Translations under genes and position numbers: made by a program
Shown: piece by piece, positions 1 through 15,000 of the stretch
Numbering within the stretch: the stretch's first letter is position 1
Layout: each line of letters opens with the position of its first letter
Assembly: GCA_002104895.1 (NCBI GenBank)
Contig: MCFG01000469.1
Span: 1 to 15,000, forward strand
Reading direction: 5' to 3'
DNA from: Anaeromyces robustus
Lineage: Eukaryota; Neocallimastigomycota; Neocallimastigomycetes; Neocallimastigales; Neocallimastigaceae
DNA: 15,000 bases
The notes under the pieces: generated by a model
What the model saw: the letters and a program-made list of their open reading frames with translations, nothing else
Databases searched by the model: none
Told to the model about the DNA's origin: nothing

Positions 1-1240
1 CTGTAGTTCCATTGGCTAAAGTAATTGATTCATTACATGGTTTAATATTTACAAGTAAGCTTAACATGTAAGTAGTATGGATGGAGGCTCCTGAGTCTAG
101 AATCCAGCATGATACTTTATTAGTTTCTGGGTCTTGTGTGTTTGAAGGATTGGTCTTTGTATTTATACAGTTTACTTCTAAATCAGATTCAGTATTGTAG
201 TCTTTTACGAAAGCATTAGCATAAATATTACTGTCCTTTTTGTTTTTAAATGAATTATTCCTATATTTGTTTTGAATATGTTTAGACCAGTTATGTGGAG
301 GTTTATTCTTCTTAGTAGATTTATACTTTCTAGTTTGGCTTGACTTCGTTTTATTATTTCTTTTGCTATACCAGCAGTCTGAAGAATAGTGGCCATACTT
401 GTGACATATATGGCACCTTCCATTTTTTCTCTTTCCTTTTGTTTGCTGAGTTGTTTTTCTCTTTGTATTAAATTTGTTGGATTCGACACTTAATGCTTCA
501 TTTAGTAGTTTCCTCGGATTAGTGGTTTCTTTTATATTTGAGAATATTATATCCGGAATGACATTTTTTACATAGTCTTTACATTTTTCCCAGTTATCTT
601 TAAATTGAAAAACATTTATGAACCTTAGGTTTTCTGGAAGGGCTCTATTTAGTATTCCTGCTTTCATGTTATCAGGAATGTCTCCATCTATATTTTCCAA
701 TTCGTCAATCAAGTTTTGTAGTGTGGCAATGAAAATATGGATATCTTCTTCAATATTAAATCTCATATTGTCAATTTTGTCTTTTAAGTCTGCTTTTTTG
801 TGTTCTGAACTACGAGTGAATGATTTATTTAGTAATTTCCAGATTTGGTAAGCAGTTTTATTTTGACTTTGAATTATACTTTTTGTTTTTTCACCTAAAC
901 TGTTAGTTATTATCCATTTTACTAAAATATCATTTTTTATATCATCTTCGGAGGTAGATTTTTCATAGACTAAAGATTCATCAAATTTGTCTTGAGTGTA
1001 TTGATTTAAATTTTCTTTTATGTCCCTTTTTCTTAATTTTACTACCTTTTCTTCTGTTACATATCTGTCTAAATTATTAATACATAATAGGTACATTATG
1101 TTTGTTCTCCATTCAGTATAATTGTCGGTAGATAATTCGACTATTCTATTGAAGCTTTCTGAATAGTTGAATGTAATACCTTTCGTACTATTATCTTCTT
1201 CAATATTTATGGTGTGATTTTGATTTCTCGGCCTTGGCAT
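1..1240 (-). CDS. Copia-type gag-pol polyprotein, N-terminal 413 residues
   Basis: Gag packages element RNA into virus-like particles, and the protease processes the polyprotein. The ATG at 1240-1238 opens a frame without stops to position 1. Residues about 25-60 carry the NY-x2-W-x5-L pattern of copia gag N-termini. Residues about 110-230 resemble the UBN2/gag-polypeptide family (AYQIWKLL, then an ATLQNLIDEL helix, then LNRALPENLRF). A CCHC zinc knuckle, C-x2-C-x4-H-x4-C, is formed by C276, C279, H284 and C289 (plus-strand 374-415). A basic K/N/S-rich linker follows. The protease starts at WILDSGAS, with D382-S-G the catalytic triplet (codons near 89-97). Only the protease N-terminus is inside the window. 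The family call is firm from these motifs; activity of the copy cannot be judged without the rest. Confidence 0.9.
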   Translation of the reverse strand, partial: MPRPRNQNHTINIEEDNSTKGITFNYSESFNRIVELSTDNYTEWRTNIMYLLCINNLDRYVTEEKVVKLRKRDIKENLNQYTQDKFDESLVYEKSTSEDDIKNDILVKWIITNSLGEKTKSIIQSQNKTAYQIWKLLNKSFTRSSEHKKADLKDKIDNMRFNIEEDIHIFIATLQNLIDELENIDGDIPDNMKAGILNRALPENLRFINVFQFKDNWEKCKDYVKNVIPDIIFSNIKETTNPRKLLNEALSVESNKFNTKRKTTQQTKGKRKNGRCHICHKYGHYSSDCWYSKRNNKTKSSQTRKYKSTKKNKPPHNWSKHIQNKYRNNSFKNKKDSNIYANAFVKDYNTESDLEVNCINTKTNPSNTQDPETNKVSCWILDSGASIHTTYMLSLLVNIKPCNESITLANGTT

Positions 1241-1276
1241 TTTATTTTGTTTAATATATTTTCAATATTTAATTAT

Positions 1277-1450
1277 TGTAGTTGTTTTTTTTTTTTTTTG
1301 CAATGAAAATAGAGAAAAAAAAACTGTATTTATAAGAAAAAAAATTATGTAATAATATTATTTACAACTATTATTCATACATAGTATAAATATTTTAGTT
1401 ATCCCCCTTTTTATTATATAGGGTATTATTTATAGATTGTTTATGTCACA
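1277..1450 (-). repeat. Candidate 5' LTR of the copia element
   Basis: On the minus strand this stretch starts TGTGACATAA and ends CAACTACA, giving the TG...CA ends usual for LTRs, about 36 bp before the gag ATG. It contains C/G runs (near 1402-1406 and 1463-1466 just outside) unlike its AT-rich surroundings, and a minus-strand TATAAATA at 1334-1327. No convincing primer-binding site is visible in 1241-1276 and the second LTR is outside the window, so the ends are a guess. Confidence 0.25.
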
Positions 1451-1634
1451 TTTCTGATTCAGGGGAGTTATATTGATATTATTTGCTATTGTTATTTAAT
1501 TATGTTTAATTTAATATAAATAAATGTTTATTTATCTTATTATTGTTATTAATTTATGTTTAATATAAATAAATCTTTATTTATTTTATTATTGTAGTTA
1601 TTATTATTCTTTAGATATTATCTAACATCAAAAT

Positions 1635-1864
1635 TTTGATTGGTTTTTTTTATTTTTTTTTATTTTTTATTGTATTTACCTTTATTAATTATATTTGATT
1701 GGTCATTATATTATTTTTAGTTTATTTGATTTTTTAATTTTGTTAATTATATTTAATTATATTTAATTATATTTAATTATATTTAATTATATTTAATTAT
1801 ATTTTAATTTAATTAATAGATTTAATTTTAGATATTACTTAATTTAAAAAAATTTTTGATTGGT
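1635..1864 (-). promoter_or_regulatory. Three reverse CCAAT-type motifs (ACCAATCAAA)
   Basis: The ten-base word TTTGATTGGT occurs at 1635-1644, 1694-1703 and 1855-1864. Read on the minus strand it is ACCAATCAAA, close to the CCAAT box bound by the fungal HAP/NF-Y complex. All three point toward the copia element. Three exact ten-mers with G/C content in such AT-rich DNA are unlikely to be noise, but binding is inference. Confidence 0.35.
1743..1803. repeat. 10-bp tandem repeat, about 6 copies
   Basis: The unit TTAATTATAT is repeated about six times head to tail without interruption. It looks like a simple minisatellite arising by slippage, and no function is evident. Confidence 0.9.
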
Positions 1865-2062
1865 TTGTTGGTGAATTTATTTCATATATATTTATATTAT
1901 TTTAAATTTAATTTTATATGAAAATTTATACAAATATTTTAGTTATAATTTAATTTTAATATTTCATGTACATATAATATTGTTTAATTAATATTATTAT
2001 TTTATTAGTTTTATTTATATTAATTACTCTACTGGTTAATTTATTTCTAATTATTTATACTT

Positions 2063-2335
2063 GGCTGACATAATTTTTATAAACAGCTCAAGTAAAAATA
2101 AAATATCATTTAGAAATAAAGTATTATTAATATTATAATTTTAATGGAATATAATTCAGTTCAAATAAATGTAGCTGGCTTAATCTTAAAGGATATAATT
2201 CAGCTCAAATAAATGTGGCTGACTTAATCTTAAAAATGATATGACTGACATAATTTCAGTTCAAAAAAATTTTTGGCTGACATAATTTCAGCTTAGATAT
2301 AAATGTTTGGTTGACAAGATTCAGCTCAAACAAAA
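2063..2335. repeat. Cluster of degenerate hairpin-forming repeats
   Basis: About six imperfect copies of a unit of the type GGCTGACATAATT-TCAGCTCAAA begin near 2063, 2173, 2217, 2243, 2275 and 2309. Three successive copies form 5-bp stems with 6-7 base loops: ACTGA/TCAGT (2244-2260), GCTGA/TCAGC (2276-2292) and GTTGA/TCAGC (2310-2325, one G-T wobble). The stem changes between copies are compensatory. A further decayed copy (AGCTCAA, then CTTAATCTT) lies near 2527-2561. They could be subterminal repeats of a transposon, protein-binding iterons or a small satellite. Confidence 0.6.
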
Positions 2336-3146
2336 ATATAATTTCAAAAATTTTTACATTCTTATATACTTTATTATGTAATTAATATTTTTATTTTGAA
2401 TGATTTTGATTAATTAGTTCTTCAGTTAAACATTTATATGTATATATATATATATGAGTTAGTTTATATTTATTTATAAAAAATTATCATTTATAATATT
2501 TATAATTTAATACTTAAATTATATAAAGCTCAATTATAGTGAGTTGAGACTCTTAATCTTTCAAAATTAATATATAAATATTTATTATTTTATGTTAAGA
2601 TACTTTATTATATTTTATAATAATTTACTACATATTATCTTTCTTTTTTTAATCAAAAGAATAAATAGAGAATTTATTTCCTATTTATATTTAATAAAAG
2701 ATTAAATATTATTTCTATTGGTTGATACAATAATATTAAGGGGTTATTTATTTATATAAATAATATAAGTTAATTATGTTATGATAAACACAATAAATAT
2801 TATTCTGACAATTTTAATAATTAATTTTAAAGTTTAAGATTGATATTGATTTAAAAACTAATTTAATTTATAATTAATTAAAAGATTTAAAATAACCAAT
2901 AAGATTAAAAAAAAGAAATGTTTCAGAAATATATTAGTTTTTAAAATATTTATAGAAACATCTTTTTTTTTTTATTCATTTTTCTCTTTATCTTTTTTTC
3001 TTTAATATTTTATTAAAAAGTTCATTATTTAATAAATTTTTTAATAATTTTTTTATTACGTTTTATTATTTCTTAATATTTTTTTATATAATATTTATTA
3101 AAATAAAAATAAAAGTTCATTACCAAAATCTAAAAAAAAAATAAAA
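2336..3146. other. Non-coding region upstream of the LRR gene
   Basis: No coding potential is seen. The final 200 bases contain pyrimidine-rich T/C tracts (2961-3003) and A-rich sequence just before the ATG at 3147, as expected for a promoter and 5' UTR in very AT-rich genomes. No specific TATA box can be singled out, because TATA-like words are everywhere. Confidence 0.5.
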
Positions 3147-10764
<7,618 letters not shown>

Positions 10765-11154
10765 TAATTATTATAGCTTTCATCTTATAATACTATTTTT
10801 TTTTTTTTAAAAAAAAATTTTATTTTCATAATATGTAATGATCTATTAATAAATATTAATTTTTTTAGTATTAAATAAATATTAATAAAATTGTCTATTA
10901 TTATAATTAAGTTAAAATAATATATATATATATATATAAATATATATATTTAAATTTTTCATAAGAATTTATAATTATATTATTTAAGGATTCTATTATT
11001 TATTTAATAATGATAATACTTATAATGATGATATTAATTTAAATTTTAATTGAATTATTATTAATTTTAAAAAATGATAATTATATATTATATTAACAAT
11101 AAAAGTCTATTGAATTACTTTATTTATCATTTGAAATGTTTAAAGGATATTTAA

Positions 11155-11206
11155 AATTATAATTAAATTATTTATTTAGTTATAAATAAATAATTTAATT
11201 ATAATT
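11155..11206. repeat. Perfect 24-bp inverted repeat, 4-nt loop
   Basis: Arms 11155-11178 and 11183-11206 are exactly reverse-complementary around the loop GTTA (left arm begins AATTATAATTAAATT). It sits midway between two convergent genes. It could be a transcription-end hairpin, a miniature element remnant or a cruciform-forming site. No target-site duplication is obvious. Confidence 0.85.
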
Positions 11207-11330
11207 ATTATTATTATTATTTATTACTATTATCAATTATTAAATTACATTTAAAATAATAATAGTAATAGGTAGTAGTAGTAGTAATAGTAATAAAAAA
11301 AATTAATATTATTTGGTTAAATAATTTATT

Positions 11331-11381
11331 TTTTATTTTTATTTTCATTTTTATTTTTATTTTTATTTTTATTTTTATTTT
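11331..11381. repeat. (TTTTTA)n hexamer repeat
   Basis: About eight TTTTTA units in tandem, one with a C substitution (TTTTCA), in the intergenic region. Confidence 0.9.
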
Positions 11382-11962
11382 TTATAATAATATGCATAAT
11401 CTTTATTTCAATTAAAGTATTATGTATATTATTATATTTTTATAATATTTTCGAGAAAAGAATATTTATTTTTATAATTTTCTCAGACCTAAATAATTAT
11501 TATTGTTTATACTTTTTTTTTTTTAATGTTTATATATTTATTTTATACATTTTTATAAAATTCAAAATATAAAACATAAAAAAAAAATTTAATTTTAATT
11601 TTAATTTTATAAAATATTATCAAAAATGCTATTATTTTAAAAATATATTTAATTTACTATAATTACTAAAATGATGGAAAAAAAAAAAAAGAATAATTTA
11701 AAAAAAAAAAAAAATTATAGATATTTTATTAATTTATCTTATGATAATAATAATAATAATGCATATCTACATCAATTAATTTAATTTATTAATAATTGTT
11801 TCTACAAATTTTTGTTATTATTATTAATAATTTTGGTTCAGTTTTTATCTTTTTTTTTTTTTTTTTTTTTTTTTTGTTTATTTATTCTATTTTTATTCTA
11901 TTTTTTAATTTAATATAATTTAATTTAATTTAATTTTTTTTTCTATATATAAATATTAATGA

Positions 11963-13220
11963 TTAAATGTAATAATTATTATGATTAATATTTCTATTGA
12001 AACTATCATTGTTAATATTATTTTTATTTACCATTGATAAATCTGTAACAAAATGTGTGAAAGGTTTAGCAGGTATCGTTGTATTATTATTATTATTATT
12101 GGTAGGATTAGCTTCTAGATTTACATAATTATGATTATTAGATATGCCCTTTTTCAATGTATTCATATAATTTCCAGATTTAAAATCATTATTATTAACA
12201 TTATTAAAATTATTGGTATATGGATCCGTATTTGAACTATAATCAGAATTTATTGCATATTGAGAAAGTTTTGCATCATAATTAGAACAAATTAATAATA
12301 ATTGATCAATAAATATCATAAAATATTGAACATTAGCAATTGCTTGTCTTACAGTTTCAAATTGAACTTCCATCAGAATTGGTGGTTTATGAAAGAAAAA
12401 ATAATAATATTGTATAATAATAGCAATACAAATAAAGGGTAAACAAACCATAGCAACAAAAGCTGAACTTAAGATTCTATATTCGGATAAAACTTTAAAT
12501 TTTTTCATGATACCCATATTTAAATCTGTAATTTCAAAAACACATTTTTTTAATGTGAAAAAAATGGAACATTCATATATTATTGATGTGACAATAATTG
12601 TCAATTGTATTGACCAATAATATGCACTAAATTTTTCCTTTTTAAATTCATTAAATGTACCATCAACAGGATTATAAAATTTTGTAGGATTTCTACTCAA
12701 ATGATAAACAATTAAAAGTATTTTAGAAAGATTAAATAATGCACAGGTGAAATAAACTGAATGCATTTGTTTCTGTTTTACTATTGCTTTAGTACGTAAT
12801 AACGGATACCAATCAGCAATAATCTCTCCTAAGTACCAACATATTGTTCCAATTTGTCTTGTTAAAAACCAACGAAATGGATGGGTATTAACATCTGCAT
12901 AAGAATCACATACTAAATATTCATTTCCAAAACTATCTTTCACTTTTTTATTAAAATAATATGTATTATAAGTTTCACCATATACTTCAAGAACATTTCC
13001 CATACATCTTTATAATAATATAAAAAAAAAAGAAGATATTTAAAATATATTATTATTATTACAATAAAATATAAATATATAAGTATTAATAATTAATTAT
13101 TTAAAAAAAATAATTCAATTTAAAAAATAATTAAAAAAAAAAATAATTCATTTTAAAAAATAATTAACATAAAAGAATTAATATTTTTAATAATATTTAT
13201 CATACTAATAATTACTATTC

Positions 13221-13253
<33 letters not shown>

Positions 13254-13274
13254 AATTAATTATTATTATTATTA

Positions 13275-13338
<64 letters not shown>

Positions 13339-13757
13339 ATAATTAATTATTATTATTATTTATTATTATTCATTATTATTCATTATTATTTATTATTATT
13401 ATTATTATTATTAGTTTATTATCTCTTTTTTCTTTATTTAATTATTTATAATATTTACCTTATAACTAAATGTCCTAAAATAATTCTCATTACTGGTTTT
13501 CTAAAATCAAATTTATGTAATATAAATATAAGTAATGACCAATAAAGAAAATAAAATGAACAAGGTGCTACTATAGCTGAAATTATTGAATCATATTTTT
13601 TAAGTACAATATTATCCCATTGAGTATCACTAATTTCTGACATTTTTTGTAAATAACATTCATAATTAGTTCCTTTACTACGCATCCATTGAAAGAATGT
13701 GGGATTGGTATTATTTTCAATAAAATATGACCTATCATACAATTTCCTTTCAAACAT
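11963..13757 (-). CDS. Predicted seven-helix membrane protein with Asn-rich tail, two exons
   Basis: Exon 1 is 13757-13459 and exon 2 is 13007-11963. They join in phase 2 (AG plus A, Arg100) into 447 residues. The donor is AAG/GTAAAT and the acceptor ATAAAG. Hydrophobic segments lie at about residues 57-81, 87-107 (weaker), 150-168, 184-201, 227-251, 280-305 and 322-340, compatible with a seven-helix receptor-like topology. The first ~55 residues would face one side, and a ~105-residue tail rich in Asn, Ser and Thr (with a run of Asn) the other. A conserved-looking patch, WYLGEIIADWYPLLRTKA, spans residues 157-174. I do not recognise a named family: a GPCR-like protein is one possibility, a transporter or other multi-pass protein another. 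The ATG has an A-rich context; further upstream exons cannot be excluded. Confidence 0.8.
13008..13458 (-). other. Intron of the membrane-protein gene, filled with ATT repeats
   Basis: This 451-nt intron contains a long interrupted (ATT)n tract (about 13231-13412) and an imperfect tandem copy of a ~33-bp word containing TAATTCAATTTAAAAAATAA (from 13111 and again from 13144). No coding potential is seen. Confidence 0.8.
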
Positions 13758-14225
13758 TTTTTTAAATTGATTTTTTAATTCTATCTTTTTTTTAATAATA
13801 TTATATATATATATAGTAATAAAATTTTTAAATTACAATAAAAATATATAATATTATATATGGTTATATAATATTATATATATTATATATTAAATAAATA
13901 AATATAAATTTTAATTCAATTTTTCATATTTTTAATAGTTAATGACACTTTTTATTAAATAATTTTATTTTTTAAAAAAAAAAAAAAGAAAAAAAAATTA
14001 GAAAAGATTACATCTTTTTATATCTTTATTCTAATATATATGTATATGAAAAACAAAAAACAAACTTTATATTATTTTTTTTTTTAATTATTTATTTATA
14101 TTAAAAATAAATAAAAGATAATATAAAATATTATAAAATATTAAAACAATATAATTATAAAACAATAATATAAAAATGTTATTATTAATATTTATAAAAC
14201 AATAAAAAAAAAATTTTTTTTTTCT

Positions 14226-14246
14226 CCACAGTACCACAAACCACAG
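14226..14246. promoter_or_regulatory. Three closely spaced CCACA motifs
   Basis: CCACA occurs at 14226-14230, 14234-14238 and 14241-14245, directly after an A10T10 palindrome, in DNA that otherwise has almost no G or C. On the minus strand it reads TGTGG three times, about 470 bases upstream of the membrane-protein ATG. A cluster of transcription-factor sites is possible. The preceding T-run with CTCCACAG also resembles a plus-strand splice acceptor, but no exon follows. Confidence 0.3.
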
Positions 14247-14500
14247 ATATTATTAATTATTTAAAAAACGCTTTATTCATTTATTTATTAATATAAATTT
14301 ATTACTTGTTTTATTTATTAAATATTTAATTTATTTTAATTAATAACAATTAAACCTTTTTAATTATTATTATTTATCTTTTTAATTTAAAAAAAAAAAA
14401 AAAAAATGAATAATTTAATAATAAATAATTAATAAAATAAAATTAATATTATTAAAAAATCTTTTCTTATAATTTTATATAATAAATAAAGATTTAATAT

Positions 14501-14559
14501 AAAATAAAATAAAATAAAATAAAATAAAATAAAATAAAATAAATAAACAAAACAAAACC

Positions 14560-14620
<61 letters not shown>
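14501..14620. repeat. (AAAAT)n and (AAT)n microsatellites
   Basis: Eight AAAAT pentamers (14501-14541) are followed after a short AAACA-rich spacer by an AAT tract of about 20 units. Confidence 0.93.
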
Positions 14621-14873
14621 TTTGATGATAATTTTTTTTATATATTATAAAAATTAAAGAATTTTTTTCTATATCTTAAATGATAATAACTAATAATTGT
14701 ATTATTTATTAGTAATATAAATAATGGATAATATATAAAAGTAAAAAAATAAATATATATATATTATTTAATATTTCATAGTTTAGATTCATTGTTCATA
14801 TATAATAAACTTTTATTATATAACTAATTTCTATTTCTAAAATAAAATATAATAAAATAGTACAATTTCTGAA

Positions 14874-15000
14874 TAATTATTATTATTATTATTATTGTTA
14901 TTATTGTTATTATTGTTATTGTTATAATTATTATTTATTAATATTATTTATTAATATTTATTATTTATTATTATTTATTATTATTATTTAATAATAATAA
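14874..15000. repeat. (ATT)n tract with GTT interruptions, continuing to window edge
   Basis: ATT units with regularly spaced TTG/GTT variants, then TATTTATTAT words up to the right edge. It may continue outside the window. Confidence 0.85.

Larger units (their letters stand above)
1..1450 (-). mobile_element. Ty1/copia LTR retrotransposon, 5' part, truncated by window edge
   Basis: The order on the minus strand is candidate LTR, short leader, gag, zinc knuckle and start of the aspartic protease, which is the 5' order of Ty1/copia elements. Integrase, reverse transcriptase, RNase H and the 3' LTR would lie left of position 1. The reading frame stays open for 413 codons up to the window edge, so the copy may be young. 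Its GC content is visibly higher than the surrounding DNA, as expected for inserted coding sequence. The boundary at 1450 is tentative. Confidence 0.8.
1451..2062. other. Non-coding AT-rich intergenic stretch
   Basis: No open frame of note on either strand. It holds a ~50-bp imperfect direct repeat (1501-1550 and 1555-1602, sharing TATGTTTAAT and ATAAATAAAT), a 10-bp tandem repeat and three TTTGATTGGT motifs, annotated separately. The rest is A/T homopolymers and AT words. Confidence 0.7.
10765..11962. other. Convergent intergenic region
   Basis: It lies between the 3' ends of the plus-strand LRR gene and the minus-strand membrane-protein gene. No coding potential is seen. It contains T13A9 (10796-10817), an AATAAA at 10848-10853 that could serve the LRR gene, AT dinucleotide runs (10919-10950), a perfect inverted repeat (11155-11206), TAG repeats (11257-11295), TTTTTA hexamers (11331-11381), and a T26 run at 11850-11875. 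On the minus strand, AATAAA precedes that A26 run, giving a candidate polyadenylation signal for the membrane-protein gene. Confidence 0.6.
13758..15000. other. Non-coding AT-rich region upstream of the membrane-protein gene
   Basis: No gene is recognisable on either strand. It contains self-complementary TATAATATTATATA words (13843-13890), an A10T10 block (14204-14223) followed by a CCACA cluster, AAAAT pentamers (14501-14541), an AAT tract (about 14560-14620), and an ATT/GTT tract at the right end (14874-15000). The part next to 13757 should include the promoter and 5' UTR of the minus-strand gene, but no specific element can be named. Confidence 0.6.

Noticed and set aside
205-851. Short open frames at 205-489 (minus) and 618-851 (plus)
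   Set aside because: Both are out-of-frame or antisense shadows of the copia gag frame, which alone carries the gag, zinc-knuckle and protease motifs.

Overview
The window is extremely AT-rich, spliceosomal eukaryotic DNA full of trinucleotide microsatellites, poly-A/T runs and short AT introns. Base composition, a Ty1/copia element, a secreted leucine-rich-repeat (LRR) protein and Asn-rich protein tails together suggest an anaerobic gut fungus (Neocallimastigomycota). This is an inference; an amoebozoan of Dictyostelium type is less likely because the large gene has far more introns than is usual there.

Layout. Positions 1-1240 (minus strand) hold the 5' end of a Ty1/copia retrotransposon: gag, a zinc knuckle and the start of the aspartic protease, running off the left edge. 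A possible LTR lies at 1277-1450. Positions 1451-3146 are non-coding, with a 10-bp tandem repeat, three reverse CCAAT-type motifs and a cluster of about six degenerate hairpin-forming repeats (2063-2335).

Positions 3147-10764 (plus strand) can be read as one gene of 34 exons. It encodes a signal peptide, three Cys-rich caps and 30 LRRs. Each LRR sits in its own exon, and all 33 introns interrupt in phase 2, nearly always inside the same structural Leu codon. The gene is built of three modules (exons 1-17, 18-25, 26-34); modules 2 and 3 match exon for exon. Two single-base lesions are visible: exon 3 is followed by AT instead of GT, and exon 18 has TAA where the other two caps have AAA. It is therefore a decaying gene, or one that tolerates damage because every internal exon can be skipped in frame.

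Positions 10765-11962 are the convergent intergenic region, with a perfect 24-bp inverted repeat. Positions 11963-13757 (minus strand) hold a two-exon gene for a predicted 447-residue seven-helix membrane protein with an Asn-rich tail; I do not recognise its family. Positions 13758-15000 are non-coding AT-rich repeats with a small CCACA cluster. No tRNA, rRNA or CRISPR array was seen. The secreted LRR protein and the membrane protein could both act at the cell surface, but nothing in the sequence links them functionally.
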